Source of the DNA: Pisaster brevispinus
Lineage: Eukaryota > Echinodermata > Asteroidea > Forcipulatida > Asteriidae
Direction: 5' to 3'
Assembly: GCA_023634235.1 (NCBI GenBank)
Contig: JAMKCF010000002.1
Location: 15,123,091 to 15,187,090, forward strand
Length of the DNA: 64,000 bases
Shown here: piece by piece, positions 22,985 to 36,889 of the stretch
How the letters are laid out: each line of letters starts with the position of its first letter
Position numbering within the stretch: position 1 is the stretch's first letter
Translations under genes and position numbers: made by a program
Notes under the pieces: model-generated
The model's input: the letters and a program-made list of their open reading frames with translations, nothing else
Told to the model about the DNA's origin: nothing
The model's database searches: none

Positions 22985-24210
22985 TATTTCCTTGCTCTGG
23001 TATCATATCAATACATAAGCTACTGCTGATAGCTCGTCACCACCAAGTGGCCGCTCACACTGCCTTGTCTCCTAATAAATATTGATGCCTTTATTTCGAA
23101 GCCAAATATCTTCTTGCTCGATGATAGCCGCGTGATTTAACAATGGCTAGAATAGGTATCGTCGTCTGAGTTACTGAATCACAATAATTATTGATTGATT
23201 TGTGCAATTCATAATCATAGACGTGAAACCAATGTTTGTATGAAAGAGATTGGCTGTTGCCAGCTTGGCATTTATGTGCCCTTGTGTGCGTTTTGCCGAG
23301 TTCCCTTGATGGGAAGATCATCTAAACAAACAAACAAACAACAAACATCAACACCAAACCTACTGCTGATAGCATTTCACCACTGGTTGCTCACACTGCC
23401 TCGTTTCCCTTAACATCGCTACCTTATTCCTGCAGAGATATTTACCATGATTTCCTTGCTATTTACAGTATACCAAAACTACTTCTTGTAACTTGTTATC
23501 AATGGATGCTAACATTTTGTTCACTTTCCTGCAGAGTAGCTACATAGCATGTCACAACAGTGCTCGCACTGCATTGTTTCCCTTTAAAACTGATACCCTT
23601 TTCGTACACAAAAAGTATATACTTAAATAATTCAAATGTCCTCGCTCTATGATCATAATGCCAATGCTACTGTTGACAGCGTGTCACCACTCATTGCTCA
23701 CACTGTCTTGTTCCCTAGCATCGGCACCTTACTCCTATACATATATTTATTTAACTATCTCTTTGCTAAGATTTCGGTCAATACCAAAGCTATACTGTTG
23801 ACAGTATTTCACCACTGATTGCTTACACTGCCTTGTTCCCGTATAACAATTTAACATCGACACCTCATTCTCACAAAGATATTTAACCTACTTAATTATT
23901 ATCTGATTGCTCTGTGATCACACCAATACCAAACTACTGTTAATAGCAAGTCACTACTTTTCGCTTACACTGCTCTAACGGTGATGCCTTTATTCCTAAC
24001 ACACATATATTTTATACTTAATAATTACAATTCGTTGCCCTATGATCACATCACTACCACAGTTTGTTGACAGCACGTCACCACTCATTGCTCATACTGC
24101 CTCGTTCCCTAACATCGATACCTCATTCCAACAGAGACATTTCTTAATTGTATCTCCTGGCTCTATGGTTACGGTTACAGCGATACCACTGTTGGTACTT
24201 GTCCAATGAT
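22985..24210. repeat. Degenerate tandem array, about 100-150-bp units, 7-8 copies
   Basis: The recurring core is CTACTGTTGATAGC..GTCACCACT, CTCACACTGCCTTGTTCC, then AACATCGACACCT and a CAGAGATATTT segment. Copies are recognisable but diverged, indicating an old array. Confidence 0.7.
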
Positions 24211-27200
24211 CAATTGCTACCATTTTAGTCCACGGTCCCCTCCCTTGTTATCCTCGCCAACTAGTTTAGATTATTGGGGCATCGCGCCATGGGAGATACC
24301 CGATGTCTACTATTATGACTTCATCTTTTTGGGGGCGCGAGACTCGTTCGTTTTTCGTCGTGTTTGTCACCAGCCAGAAAAAGATCAGACGGCCACCCGC
24401 GGTTGCTAGGGAAAATCAAATTATCAGCTCTGGCACGCGCGCCAATTTCTGTCTTTTTTATTGCACGGTGGGTATTTTTTCTTTTCCGTGGGATTTAAGC
24501 AGTTGCATTTTCCCATGGCAGCTTTTCCCGCGCATTGTGGATGGACACAGCTGGTGTCCGCCTCGGCGTTGGTTTACAACGCGGTAATGTCCACAGCAGG
24601 GTGTAGGTAGGTGTAATTAGCGTGTGAAGAAAGTGACGACTATACAAGCGTCGATCATGAGGAATTGGGGGGGGGGGGTGATTTCATTGGATCATATCAT
24701 TGGCTGTCGCAGTTAAACCATAAGCACCAAGGTGTGATTGTTACTACTGAGTTGTCATAGTCCCTTAACAAGATGGTTCTCAACGATGTGTGTGTCAAGT
24801 GATGGATATGGTAAATTAGTGCGCCCTAACGACTGAGCGACTGTAGATATCTCTATATATAGTCCATTTGGAATGTTAGTTTTATAGTGCCATGGTTTTA
24901 CCATAGAAAGGTTATCGTTTTACTTAGCTCTAAGTTTTTATCACATCATCGGCAAGCGAGAAGGATTTATTGTACTGTAATTGTCTTTCGGTGTTCTATA
25001 CGATATGGTTCTATGGTTATAACAATTAAGTTTGCAGTCAGTCTCAAAAAAGTCAAAGCTCGCCCAGAGAACCTCTGCTCTCACATACACATATTAATAT
25101 ATAATTTGTTTGTAGATGTTCAGTGTGCATAATTTTGCGTGTTTTTTTTTGTCCCGTGATCACCTTTTATGTACGTGTTTGGTACATATTGCTCGCTAGG
25201 AGTAAAAGATACGTACATGTACATGCATTGTATATTCGTGCCGTAACCATGATATTGGAGTCGGGGTGGGGGGCATAAATCGCATAAGTGCATAAAAGTC
25301 AATAAGAAGTCAGTGCTACATTGTTCTGAAACCTAATAATAAGTGAATACAAAACTACTTAACCCTCTGTATGCAGGAAAACGTATTGAAATACGCTCAA
25401 GTCAAAGTTTATAGTCCGACCCTTGTGGAATAGTTTTTATTGTTAAAATGTTGTAGTGGAACCATGGCCATTATTTCATCCACCCAAGTACACCGGGGTG
25501 AGTTCCCCCGTGCTGTCCCTGGGCACATTCACGCCGCCAGGTCCCTCACCCCTGACATATGTCCCTTTAGGATCGCAGCTCACGAGTGCCTAATTCCAGC
25601 CCCCACAACAATTCTTAACTTCCCAACTTGAAGTTATGTTTACAGAACCTCTCAAGTTCCCCCCGAAAAACGTTCGCCATCATCATATCCATCATTTCGG
25701 TTGTTTATTGGGCCACTTTGTACAAACAACAATAGATCTATTTTTCTTATAAACACAATTTCACCAGCAACGAAGGGATAATAAATAACTCCATCAGTGT
25801 AAATCACCGGTCGGCCCGGCAGGTTGTTGAGGGTCACACTGTATTCCCATCAAAATGGCCGTGGGAAAATCCAGCAAGCCCTTGTAGCATTTTTTAAAGG
25901 TACATTCCTCCCTTTTCAGCAGCCATTCCAATCGCAAAGTATGTGCCCGTTTTGAGAGATTTATCACTCCCCTTTTCTTCTTTTAATGTCGTCGTGTGCC
26001 CGAACGAAGGCCGCAACGAAAAGTTACCCAAAAAGGGGGCGTTTTAAACAATGTGTCAAATTGTGTTACATGAAAACAGCTTGAAAGTTTGATCGGTTTA
26101 TTCATTACTCATCATAGGAAGGTTGAATTCTGCTTAGGAATGGGGAAACATATCTTTGGGGGTAATTCTAGCAACAAAAATGTAACAGTGGTGCCATGTT
26201 TGTTTGTCAGGAGATACTTTATTGGTAACTGCCTTTTTGTTCATGGGAAATGTTATTTGTGTGCCTGGAAGTATAGCGTAGAACCTTACGCCCTTCTTCC
26301 TGGTACAGACAAGCGACGTTCAACGTCTTAATATTAAGAACACACATCTTAATTTTCCCAATCAAAATACATTTTAGATAAACAATGATCGAGATAGTTC
26401 AGTGAATTGGCGCGTAAATGTAGACCAAATCTGAGTTTCAAAACAGCGTTTCAAGAAAACAGGAAAAAGTTCCCTGGCAAAAGTTCTTAACCCTTGGGTC
26501 TGTCCCATCCCTCTCCACATTCTACTTCGGGTTGATTTATAGGCAAAACTATCAAGAAAGATACCAGTAAAAGTCACCTGTGAACGTTTCAGTTGAATAC
26601 AGTGCCTGCTTGTTGAGAAATCAGCCAAAAGACTGTCACTAAAATTGTCATCAGGAACGTCGCAGACATCCACGTTTAGCGAGGTGGCAGCGGGTACCAA
26701 CAGCATGTCTGGCCGTATTGAGGGCAGCATTCAAACTGACTCCTCGGAAATTCCACAAAAGTCGCCTGCATGATCTTTGGAGATTCAAATTTGTCGACAT
26801 AGTTTCATTGATTTCTAATCAACGGGGGGGGGGGGAGGGGGCACAGCAGACGAAATTTTTCGCATGGTGCTTACTACCATTAACATTTTTATAACAAGTA
26901 GGCTTTCGGAAAACATTTTTCATAAATTTTTTTCGGGGTATTACTCGAAGTATTACCCTATACCTTCAGAGCAACCCATGAACCCGGCATCTGAGATAAT
27001 GCAAAGTAAATAAACAGTGAGCTAAGAATGAATGAGGAATAAATGAAGGCAGTTTCTTTTAGATCAGCTTTTGATTGAGCGCACCCACCCACCCCCTCCA
27101 ATCCAAACTGTGGAGGGGTGGGGCATAAGTGTTCCTTATGGAAAGTAAATTTGCAAAACAAATTTCGCAGGTCTTGGTTATATTAGTCACGTGCAGACTG

Positions 27201-29584
27201 TCATCAACCTCTCACGGTATCCGTAAACAACTAATGTCCCGTTAACGGGTACTGAGAAAAATGGCGGGAACCAACAAACCGTCCTTGGCAACAAGTCGTT
27301 TTTGTACTTCGTCTGGGAAATTTTCTTGTAGTCGATGTTGAAAACTGCAGCAAAAATGAACAGTTAATTAGAGAATCAGGAAGTGTTTGTCTGAATATAG
27401 CGTGGGAATTAACCAACCTCGTTTCTAGTCGATCCCCAGGGTGTTAACAGCACATGGTGAGCTTTTTGATGATATAACAAGATGGAGTTAAAGGGTGTTT
27501 TGTCAAAATATACTTAGACAACCGTCATTATAATTATCATTGTGTAGCTAATTTATTTACGATGGTGACATGGGGTTTGCAGGAAGGAGGCGAGGCCTCA
27601 ATGGTTTATTGAAATGAAACTTGACCGTTGACCACACTCAAGACGACTCGACCTACCGGAAACCCACGATGACAAGCGGATGTGTTTTATGATTCTGGGC
27701 AGTCGATGCCTTCTACCGCCACACTCCTACCATGGAGCACATATGAGGTAATAATTTACAAGATTAATTCAATTACACGCAGACAAGCCGCGAATGTCGA
27801 CAGCGTGCTACTACATGACCACTGGTGACACTGGATGATCTGGCTTGGTTTCCCCCATCAAGAGCCGTGGGAATCCCACGAACTCGGAAAACCACGGGTC
27901 GGAGCAGTGTTTTCTTACTAATTATAGTAGCAGCCCCGAAAAAAATCTCCCACCACCTGGAAGTAATGCCCACGTAACCTGGTGGGGCACAGGGCTTCGT
28001 TCAGCCGGCCACGCGAGTGTCCCGTGGCTTGTGCTGTTTTTGTTCCTCGGACCCTCGGGGCGATTGTGAGGGGACCGTTTCCCTTTAACTTCTTCTTCCA
28101 AGCTAGTCATGCGTACAAATTGTTTACTTGGTGGGTTTGTTTGTTCTGTTTTGGAATGTGTGTGTTTGTGTGGAAACGCATCTATGCATGAAATTGGAAT
28201 TGTTTAAGAAAAAAAAGTGTGATTATTTAATTGATTGTTGTAAAAGCTAACATGGAAAGGACAAATCCATTATTATTTGACACAGGCGCGAGTCGAGAAT
28301 GAAGGGAGGGTGTGTGCGCTGCTGTCACAAAACAAGTGCAAACACTTCGATGCCTCGGCCCTTTACAATAGCTGCTCATAGCTTTCACTATTTTTGACGA
28401 AACTACAATATACTACAAGCATGAAGACTTGCTTTCGACAAATTGATTTTGCAAAATGCAGCAGAGAAAACGAAGTCAGCGCTAGAAAATTGGAGTTGAA
28501 ACTAAATGGAATTTGGAGGTAATGAAGGGAGAGAAGAAAGTGAAGAAATGACATCTGCCCGAAGGGCACAAAAGCAGAAGCCCTCTGCTGATGCATGTTG
28601 ACCGAAGCGCAAGATTGCATCCGATAGCAGAGGCGCAGATAATAGATAAGGAATTTCGAAGTTTGAGAGAGCGTGGGAAGAATCTAGACTGCGAGGGAAA
28701 CTGTAGTCGTAGAGTTGTAAGTTGATCGCGAAAAAATAAACGCCAAGAATTTAAAAAGTTTGTATCAGTATTGGACACAAAGTGATACTTAGACCCTTGA
28801 ATTTATGAGCAGAGGGACGACCTTTTATAAAAGTGTTTGTATGGACGGCTAAGTGAACGTCCTTAAAATGTCTCCCCATTGCCGCCAGAAGCAAACAAGA
28901 CTAACTAAACACAGGTGGTTCGTTTCTCTTAGCCATTTCCCCCCGCAACCCTGTAACATTTTTTTTGCCAAAGTCAATTCAGTTTAATTGTAAACAGTAG
29001 ACCCATAGTCCGTTCGCTTAATGGCCGTAGTTTACTGTAATGGGTTCGCCTTCTCCCGATTGTATTCCCCGCGAGAAATCTGAAGCGATCCGGAGCGATC
29101 GGCTTTCGAGTTCCCAGTAGCCGAGTCCGGCGATTTGATACGGGTTGACATAATTGAATATCGCCCGGTAACTCTATATCGAGTTGACGGTCGTTCGCGG
29201 TGAAGCAGATTATTCATTTTCCGGACCTCTTGCCAAAAGAGAGGTAAAGCGAACCTCACAGAGTGACATCATTTTCAAAGAAAGGTCTTGTGTCATGTCG
29301 TTCATGTTCGCAACTGTAGGCACTACTAAGTTTTGTAGGCTGTCGTCGGTAATGCACAATACAACGAAAATAACAGCTGGCAGTTCGCGAACGGTCAGAA
29401 GCGCAGATTTCTTTCACAAATTACCAGACACCGGCCGTAATAACTTGTAGGTTGTATAATGACACTAATCGTCATCCAGTTTGATAATAATTTAAATTTG
29501 CTGGCAGACCTGGACCGAAACCTGGTAGATTGAACCGCCGCCGTCCCATCATTAGACTCTAGAGCAAGGACTGTTCCTTGGTCT
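24211..29584. other. Intergenic, nothing coding seen
   Basis: GC-richer patches at 24250-24600 and 27840-28080; CSL 8-mers at 25860, 27401, 27866 and 28672; G-runs near 24667 and 26824. No open frame has a recognisable domain. Confidence 0.5.
27866..27880. promoter_or_regulatory. Palindromic CSL site
   Basis: CGTGGGAATCCCACG is a near-perfect 15-bp palindrome built on a CSL 8-mer (27866-27873). It lies in a GC-rich stretch (27840-28080) that also has CACGCGAG near 28009. Confidence 0.35.
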
Positions 29585-29995
29585 GTCGTGGCCGAGTGGA
29601 TAAGATCACTGGACTCAAGCTCTGGTGTTTCTGATCAGCAGAGTGTGGGTTCGAGCCCCGGTCGTGACACTTGTGTCCTTAAGCAAGACACTTAACCATT
29701 ATTGCTTCGTCCTTCGGATGGGACGTAAAGCCGTTGGTCCCGTGTGTTGTGTAACGCACGAAAAAGAACCCAGTGCACTTATCGAAAAGAGAAGGGGTTC
29801 GCCCCGGTGTTCCTGGTTTGATCGGCTGCATATTGCGCCACAGCACCTTGTAAACCATTACATGGTGCTAGGTAAAGGAGTAGGTCTCATACTTCAAACG
29901 TAGCCCCACATACCTTGCAGGAAACATGAATGTTAAGTGCTTAGAGGCTGGCCTGCAGTAGGCGCTATACAAATACAATATATTATTATTATTGT
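29585..29995 (+). mobile_element. tRNA-derived SINE, near complete (Nin-DC-like)
   Basis: The tRNA-like head has an A box TGGCCGAGTGG (29589-29599) and a B box GGTTCGAGCC (29648-29657). The body contains CTTAAGCAAGACACTTAACC and a conserved TTCGTCCTTCGGATGGGACG stretch. It ends in GGCGCTATACAAATAC and an ATT-repeat tail. The layout fits the deeply conserved Nin-DC SINE type; the family name is from memory. Confidence 0.75.
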
Positions 29996-30262
29996 CCCAT
30001 GCGGTAGTGGGGCAGATAGATGACACATTTGGGGGAATTGTACATTTTATGATACAAACATGGAACTTTAACACTCAGTCAAGAGTTTGTGATGAGAAAG
30101 ATATTTTGCCATAGGTCCATTGCAAATTTGTCCTTAGAAAAGAATTATGTAGAATAATAACCAATTTTCAAAATTCTTTACCTACATTTTACGCTTACCG
30201 GAAATGGAAGCTAGATATAGTGGTTAATGTCTAGCCGCATGTAGGCATTACCTAATACACCC

Positions 30263-30490
30263 TATGTTCCAATAGCCCTGTGTTCCGACACTTCAGACAC
30301 ACCTATGTTCCGACACTCAGTGTTCCGACACTGCTTTATGTTCCAACTCCTCAGCCTATGTTCCGACACACGTTCCGACACTTCTATGTTCCAACAGCTC
30401 ACTCTATGTTCCGACACCCCTATGTTTCGAAACCTTAATGTTCCAACTGCGCAACCTACGTTCCGACACCCCGGATGTTCCGACACCTCT
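30263..30490. repeat. Irregular repeat of TATGTTCCGACAC
   Basis: About a dozen imperfect copies of CTATGTTCCGACAC with variable spacers. Both strands give short Cys/Ser/Thr-rich frames that are artefacts. Confidence 0.75.
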
Positions 30491-30574
30491 AACTTCAGGC
30501 AATTTGCACATAAAATTAACCCCTGGACTTTTTGGTACATTATCTCCCAGGTTGGCTAAACAGTGGTATATTTT

Positions 30575-30830
30575 GCTATAACATTCACCTTTGAGGGTCC
30601 AGGTTCGAATCCCACCTAGGCCTAGGACTGCATGGAGTCTCGCATGGGGGTTGGGTTTTCAGTCCTACTTGGTTACGTGGTTCCCCCCCCCCATGTTTAC
30701 AATTTCTCTCCGATATCTGAAAACTGAACGTTTCGTTTTCATCGGCTTCCCTTGGGGTCTGCAGTACTAGCAGCTTTTGAGGGTCACTTGATTTCATCAC
30801 CAGAAAGTTTTTAAGAACCAAATGACAACT
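30575..30830 (+). mobile_element. Second SINE family, tRNA-like, diverged copy
   Basis: The B box GGTTCGAATCC lies at 30602-30612. The downstream GGGTTTTCAGTCCTAC and an ACGTGG segment match the element at 31.9-32.2 kb read on its minus strand. Confidence 0.5.
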
Positions 30831-31099
30831 GGGCAGGTCAGCATCGTGTGCTCTTTGGTGTGGTTAGAAAAAAGACCCATATATTTGTTAGGACTCTGTG
30901 CAATTGTGCAGAACTAATGAGGAGGCGTTGATTGTTTAATTTATAGTTGGAAATAAACAATGAGGTTGAAAAGGGGCTTTCATTCCAGTCGTAATACCAA
31001 GTCTTCTTAAAGGGGGTGTGCTCAACATTGGTAAGATTGCACATAACGTTGGTGGTCATTGTGGAAAACTTCCCAAGATATATTGATGCTTGTGAAGCC

Positions 31100-31325
31100 A
31101 TGGTTTTTGAGAAATGAGCAAAAACAATTACATTTTGATCTCGCGAGTCGAAGACCAGACGTATGAAAACAGTGAAAACATAAAAGGTTTTATTTTGTAT
31201 TTGACTCTGATGACCGATTGCTTTTCAACTTTCACAGGTTTTTTATTTCGCGTGGTATGTTCTGTTGTGTCACATAAAGCGTGGATACTGGTCTTTGACA
31301 ATTATCAATGCTGGCTGCGTGCTTG
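31100..31325 (-). mobile_element. Fragment of the 14.3-kb MITE family, reverse orientation
   Basis: Contains TTTCACAGGTTTTTTATTTC and ACTGGTCTTTGACAATTATC, corresponding to one end of the family in reverse orientation. Confidence 0.4.
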
Positions 31326-31585
31326 AAGGGACCAAGACATATATTTGTTGAAAATACTTCATAACTTTTGATTAAAAAAAACCCGCATAATCCACGTAAC
31401 GCTGCTAGTAAAATTGTCAAATATCGCGCTAACATTAAGACAACATAATCAATCTAATTGCTATGGTTTTGTAGACTGTGCATGCAATTTCAACTCTTCC
31501 TTGAAAAATGTCCGTAAAGGCAAAAAAGGGGGGACACATCCCCCCGCTTTAACTCCTCTTTTCAAAACGACTTGAGTTTTTTTTC

Positions 31586-31630
31586 TTCTCACGGACGATG
31601 TTTTCTCACGGTACGTTCCGCGTTCTCACG
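31586..31630 (-). promoter_or_regulatory. Three same-orientation CSL-type sites in 45 bp
   Basis: TTCTCACG occurs at 31586, 31603 and 31623, the reverse complement of CGTGAGAA, which fits YGTGDGAA. Spacings are 17 and 20 bp. CACCTG E-boxes follow within about 250 bp. Confidence 0.35.
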
Positions 31631-31924
31631 TTTCAGGCGGTAGGTTGCTGTGGCGAAACCGCACACTTCAAGGTGTGAAAGCAAGAGCCAATCAACCGTC
31701 ACCTGTGTTGTTTTCCCTCGTCTCTCTCTCCGGTAATGAAAACCCTGCGGATAGAGAAAACAAACCCTGCTGAATTCTTGGTAGTGCCTCTTTCCTCCAT
31801 GGTAGACTAGTTTGCAAGAAGTAAAGCTTTCCTGTCACCTGTGATTTTTGGTCGTTATATTTGTCTTCTGATTTAGTGAAAGCCTCGGTGCAGGAGTAAG
31901 GAGGCTGAGAGAGCAAGGGATTTC

Positions 31925-32195
31925 ATTTCATTTATTAATTCTGGTTGTGAAGCCAAGGACTCTCAGAAAAGTGAACTTAATCACTGTACTAGCCAAGAAC
32001 CCAGTGGCGAAGACAATGAAGGAAGTTTCAGTTTTAGGTGTGGGAGGAAACCCCAGAATTCTAGGGTAAACCCACGCAGTCAGGTAGGGACTGAAAACCC
32101 AAATCCACGTAGTGCTCCCGATGTGATTTGAACCGAGGTCCCCAGAGGTGGACGGCAAGGCAAGTATACCACTACGTCAACCTGGCTGGGATATG
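31925..32195 (-). mobile_element. Second SINE family, fuller copy
   Basis: The minus strand has A-box-like GGTTGACGTAGTGG and B box GGTTCAAATC, a body including GGGTTTTCAGTCCCTACC, and an AATAAATGAAATGAAAT tail. A fragment matching its AGTGAACTTAATCACTGTA also lies at 36826-36845. Confidence 0.6.
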
Positions 32196-32199
32196 GGAC

Positions 32200-35100
32200 A
32201 GATGAAGTCCGGTGTCAGAAAATATGTATGCTTTACTCCAAAAGAGCTTCAGAAAAGACCGAAAATGCGTGTTTGATTATGACATAGGCCCTCCAACCAC
32301 GTCAGGAAAATAAATTTTCCCATTATACAATACAAGACCACATATCCCGCTCGTTGCCCATTTTAAAGTTGCAAGACCCATTTTTGACCCCCAGAAATTA
32401 TACGAACGAATTTTGACAGACGATGCTGTTTCAAAACGAAAAACATGCAAACGCTTGTGCATATGACACGGACATCGCACAAAATACATGTAAGATTCAA
32501 AATTGTATAACCATGGCTGATGGACGTGAGATAATTTCGGGATCCAGACAATAAGTCATTGTTAGTTTTTAATGAACCACCACTTATCATTGGTGGGTTG
32601 TTTCCTACAGTACCCTAAATGAAAGGTTTTAGGCCCTAAATCTGTCTTGAATTGATTCAAAATAGCTATTATTAAAGTATACTTTGGTTTTTAGAACTGT
32701 AATAGAACTGTTTTAGAACTGGAATACACAATCTAAGAAACATTTCTCACAGAAATGTTTCTCAAATTCAACAATTTGGGGATAAAAACGGGTATATATT
32801 TTGTCATAACCACATTATTTTGAATTGAACATAGTTAATACTATCGAAAGCTGCTGTACTTCTGACCAAGTAGACCTAAGTTTTTATTGCCATTATTTTT
32901 TTAGAGTGATCACCAAACGTATTATGTTCCCTTTAAACCCAAATTTTCGAGTCAAATCGGACAAAAATCGAACCTAACATCTTTAAGCGCTTTGAAAAGA
33001 AGAATCATTTGGGTTCTCACACTGGACAAAATTAGAGGGCTGCGTTGAACTTCTTCATCAATGTATTATTTTCGGGAAACAGGTTTCGCATACAATAGTA
33101 GACATCTGGCATAATTTGGTTGATCTATTGGTGTCTATGAAGTCATTATATCAAAGTTTGTAAACTATTGAGCGATGCGGCATTGTTTGAAACCTGCACC
33201 ACAAACAAATTCAGAATATATTCTCTGGAAGCCTTTTTGACAACCTGTGGCTTTTGAATAGCCGTCACTCGTGATATGATTCCCCGTGCATAACTCGTGA
33301 AATTGCAGTTTATAACTGATCAGTGGTCAAACGAGGAACGAGGCAACGAGGTCAATCAGTGTGCCACCTATTTTTGTATTAGAGAAGGGCCTCGGGGACC
33401 TACTTTGGTGACCCTCGCGCACGCAGTGTGTGCACCCCGCAAGAAGCACGACCCACACTACTACCCCGCAAGCAGCCCGTGCCAATCCTCCGTACACGTA
33501 TACACAGACACAAGCCTGGGGGCACACCGACGCGGCGGGGTGAGAAGAAAGGCTGTGCTATTTTTTTTGGCTGTTTACAGCAGCGCAACAATTTGTTTTA
33601 ATTGATACCAGGCTTCAAAACCCTACCCCCGGAGTAAGATGTTCCCACGCCCTCTAGACCAACCTCTCCCGACCGCCAGGTCCCCAAAATGTTTTTCTTT
33701 GCGGTTTTTCCTCTCCGCTTAAAACCGACTCGGGTTCAGACAGTCTTCAGACATAACACGAACGCCAAGCTCGACTTTATTTTACCAACGGCCGAGCAGC
33801 CATCAATCATTTTGGGGCTGACGTCATTTTTTTTTTCAACATAAACTCCGCAAGAAGTTCTTCTGACATTTTGAGTGATAGTGTCGATTTGGGTTAGTTT
33901 TTGTTCCATTTTGGTGCCCGTAGAGTGATTCCAGTACTCTTGACATGAAAGCCCTCCCCCCCCTTCAGCCTTGGCCTTTTTTGAATGTCTTATTATATGA
34001 GCATGCCATGAAATGAGTAGTTGACAAAGAAAAGGACTGCTGTGCTCTCTAAGTAGAACAAACCTGATTTTGAAATCGATTTTTGCAACCATGATTTCTC
34101 TTTCACGAAGTCGACTTTTGTAGTGACCAGCTCAATAATGTAATTACATTGAAATAGTTTAGACAGATCAATCATCTTGTTGTTTAAATAATGCTTGTTT
34201 ATTAGTTTTTCCTATAAGAAAGACCGTCTGCTTGATTACTAACGAATTACAAAGTAATGAGTCCGTAATGGGCATGCAATTTGATCCAACATCTGCTTCT
34301 CTCACGGGGACGGTGTTAACAAAAGGCAATGTGGGCCGTGCCCATACCTGAGGGAGGAAGGGGGGGGGGTCGGTGGGGATGTGACGATCTTCTCCTTCTC
34401 TTTACATTGTAATTGTTTAAACATCTATATCATCGTGTTTTTAAATCATAATGTTAATATTAGTTTTCCTCACGATCATACTGTCTAGTCCAATGTCTGT
34501 CTAGTCTTTTGTCTCTTTGGCTGTCTGTCGTGTCCTGGTGCCGATTTCTACAAGTTTTGATGTACTTAATTGGCCTCCATAGTCCTCCTTCTAAAGATAC
34601 TGTTTACATTGACATCATTAATTGATTGCTTTGGGTTTTTTTTTTATTCGTTACATTATTTTCTCTAGTAAAGTTATATGAAATGAAAGTGGGGAAATAA
34701 ATGTTTTCTTGAGTTGAATTGAAACAGATCCCGAACATAAAACGTTTGGTTTTTTTAATCCGTTCATGGAAATCTGTACTCGACCGCAATGTTTGTGCTG
34801 TAGTCTAGACAACTCAACTGAACCACATTTTGCAGCCGTGGGAACTTTACCTGTTGGAAATCGAATCAGAAACGTGGGCCGGGTTCCGGTATGCACTGAA
34901 CTTTAGGCCTAATCCTCTTGTCAGTTAAGTGCTTGACACTTCTTGGTGAAAAAAATCATAGCATCGCCATTGCGGTATCCCTCGTGTTGCAACATTAAGG
35001 ACAATTGTAACTTGCCCGATATTTGGCAAAGGGTGTGTGGGCCCCCCCCCCCCCCATGTTCCCATACTTTAACACACTTTTTCCTCTTGTACAGATACCC

Positions 35101-35500
35101 CCCCTAAAATCCTCAAAAATTCCTGAGATTCAAGATCACAATGAAGAATTTGAAGATACAGTAGGGTGAGTGGTGCACCATGCCCCCATATCGAGCACCC
35201 AAAAAGTGGAAAACGCTGTGATTCTTTTTCGCAAGTCAGCCTCTGAAACAAAATGGCGGTGCGACGACGATGTCTATCCCACAGGCCAAAACATTTAAGA
35301 CGAAATGTACCATATCACAGGCAGGGCTGGGGCCGGTTTGTGCGCCCTTTGCAAGGCTTTGGCTGCAATTTGTTGACCGAGGTGGGTTAAAGTTGAGAAT
35401 GCAGTGAACCGTGACGTCCAGTGGAAACGTGACGTACAAGCATCTTTAAAGCCCTCATGCTGTATGACCTAGTCTTGAAATGAACGTCGCCAATCAAGAC
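32200..35500. other. Intergenic, nothing coding seen
   Basis: CSL 8-mers at 33642-33649 and 34837-34844; a GC-rich patch at 33380-33560. No gene recognised. Confidence 0.5.
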
Positions 35501-35509
35501 TATGTATGG

Positions 35510-35830
35510 TCTGGTCTGACCATTCAATACAATCCACTGAGGTACTGGAGGATGGACAAAACTATACCGGCCTGCAATAAATGTGATGAATGCATCCACA
35601 CAGTACCCTCCTACTGTCTGACCATTCGATACCATCCACTGTGGCGTGGTATGGGAACGATGGATAAAACTACTGTATTTCAGTCTGCATTTGCACCCAC
35701 ACAGTACACGGTCAACCCTCCTACTGTCTGACCATTCAATATTATCCTCTGTGGTTTGAATTATGGATAATTAAACTATGCCATCCTGCATTGATCATTG
35801 TGGTGAATGCATCTACACAGTCAAGGTTTC
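35510..35830. repeat. Tandem repeat, about 105-bp units, three copies
   Basis: CTGACCATTC..TA..ATCC recurs at about 35516, 35618 and 35728, each followed by ATGGATAAA and GCATCCACACAGT-like segments. Confidence 0.7.
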
Positions 35831-36889
35831 AAAATGTTTTTTGGTTTTTTTTGTCAACTTGTCCAAAAGTGTTGCGAAGAGTAACGTACGCTATTCGCAC
35901 GTTGTATCTTTGTTTCTGGTTACTTGTGAGCTTACTGACTTACAGTTGCTCTCGTTCAAGAGGTTGATTTTGGATCGAGTACTTTTGTCGAAACTAATTT
36001 ATCCGAAATAGGCCAGGTATCAATCATTGATATCGGCACGTGGTCGTTTCTCTCGAAACCGAAAGAGGAACCGCTGGCGAGTTCCAAGATGCAAGAGCTG
36101 TGAATGGTATAAGTCCTACGCGCTGCCGTGTATTGACAAAACAAAGAATTCGCAATGACTCAGAGAGTGACCAGGTTTCAAAACAAAATAAAACAACAAT
36201 GCTGTTGTGGTTGTGGGCTCGAGAAAATCTCTGCCGTTATCAAACACCGTAAAAAAAGGGTCCAGTCAGAGAAATGGCATTTTAAGCAAACTAGTGGTTT
36301 GCGCAGTTTACTTTGCTGATGTTCAACAAAGTGACCAGAATTAGACAAAGAATTCAGTGTTCAAAACTGTTTTCTTCCATGAGTGGTTTTTGTGTGTGTC
36401 CCATAGTACCGCAGAAGATTAACGGTGTGGGTGACTTTAGGTGACACTCCCGTCGTGGGAGAGTTGGCGGAAGAATCCAGGCGGGCTCTAAGCGGCCTGA
36501 ACTGTCCAAATCGCGGACCTTAGGAAAGTTGAAAGTGGAGCTCTCCTTTTGACAATGAATAAGTACCCTTTCATCAGCAGTTATTGTATGTCTCTCTCTA
36601 AGTCCGCACATCAATCACAAGAAACAGGAGAGAACAGCGCAACTTGAGCGATGAAGCCTACTGGGAAATCGTGTCAGTTGACGGCAGTGGTTTAAGTTCC
36701 GAACTGGCTCAGAAACTGAAAGTGGCCGTCCAAGTTTCTCTCCCCCCTCCCCAAGCTAAGTTATCTTTGAAAGAAGTAAACCATTGATGTTTAATTACTG
36801 ATTGAAACCAAGTAGGCCTCATAAGTGAACTTAATCACTGTAGCTTCCCAGCCTGGGGAAACTTGTAAACAAGGGTGCTCGCAAGATAG

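Noticed and set aside
29589..29657. tRNA gene suggested by A and B boxes
   Set aside because: The cloverleaf is degraded and is followed by a SINE body and tail.
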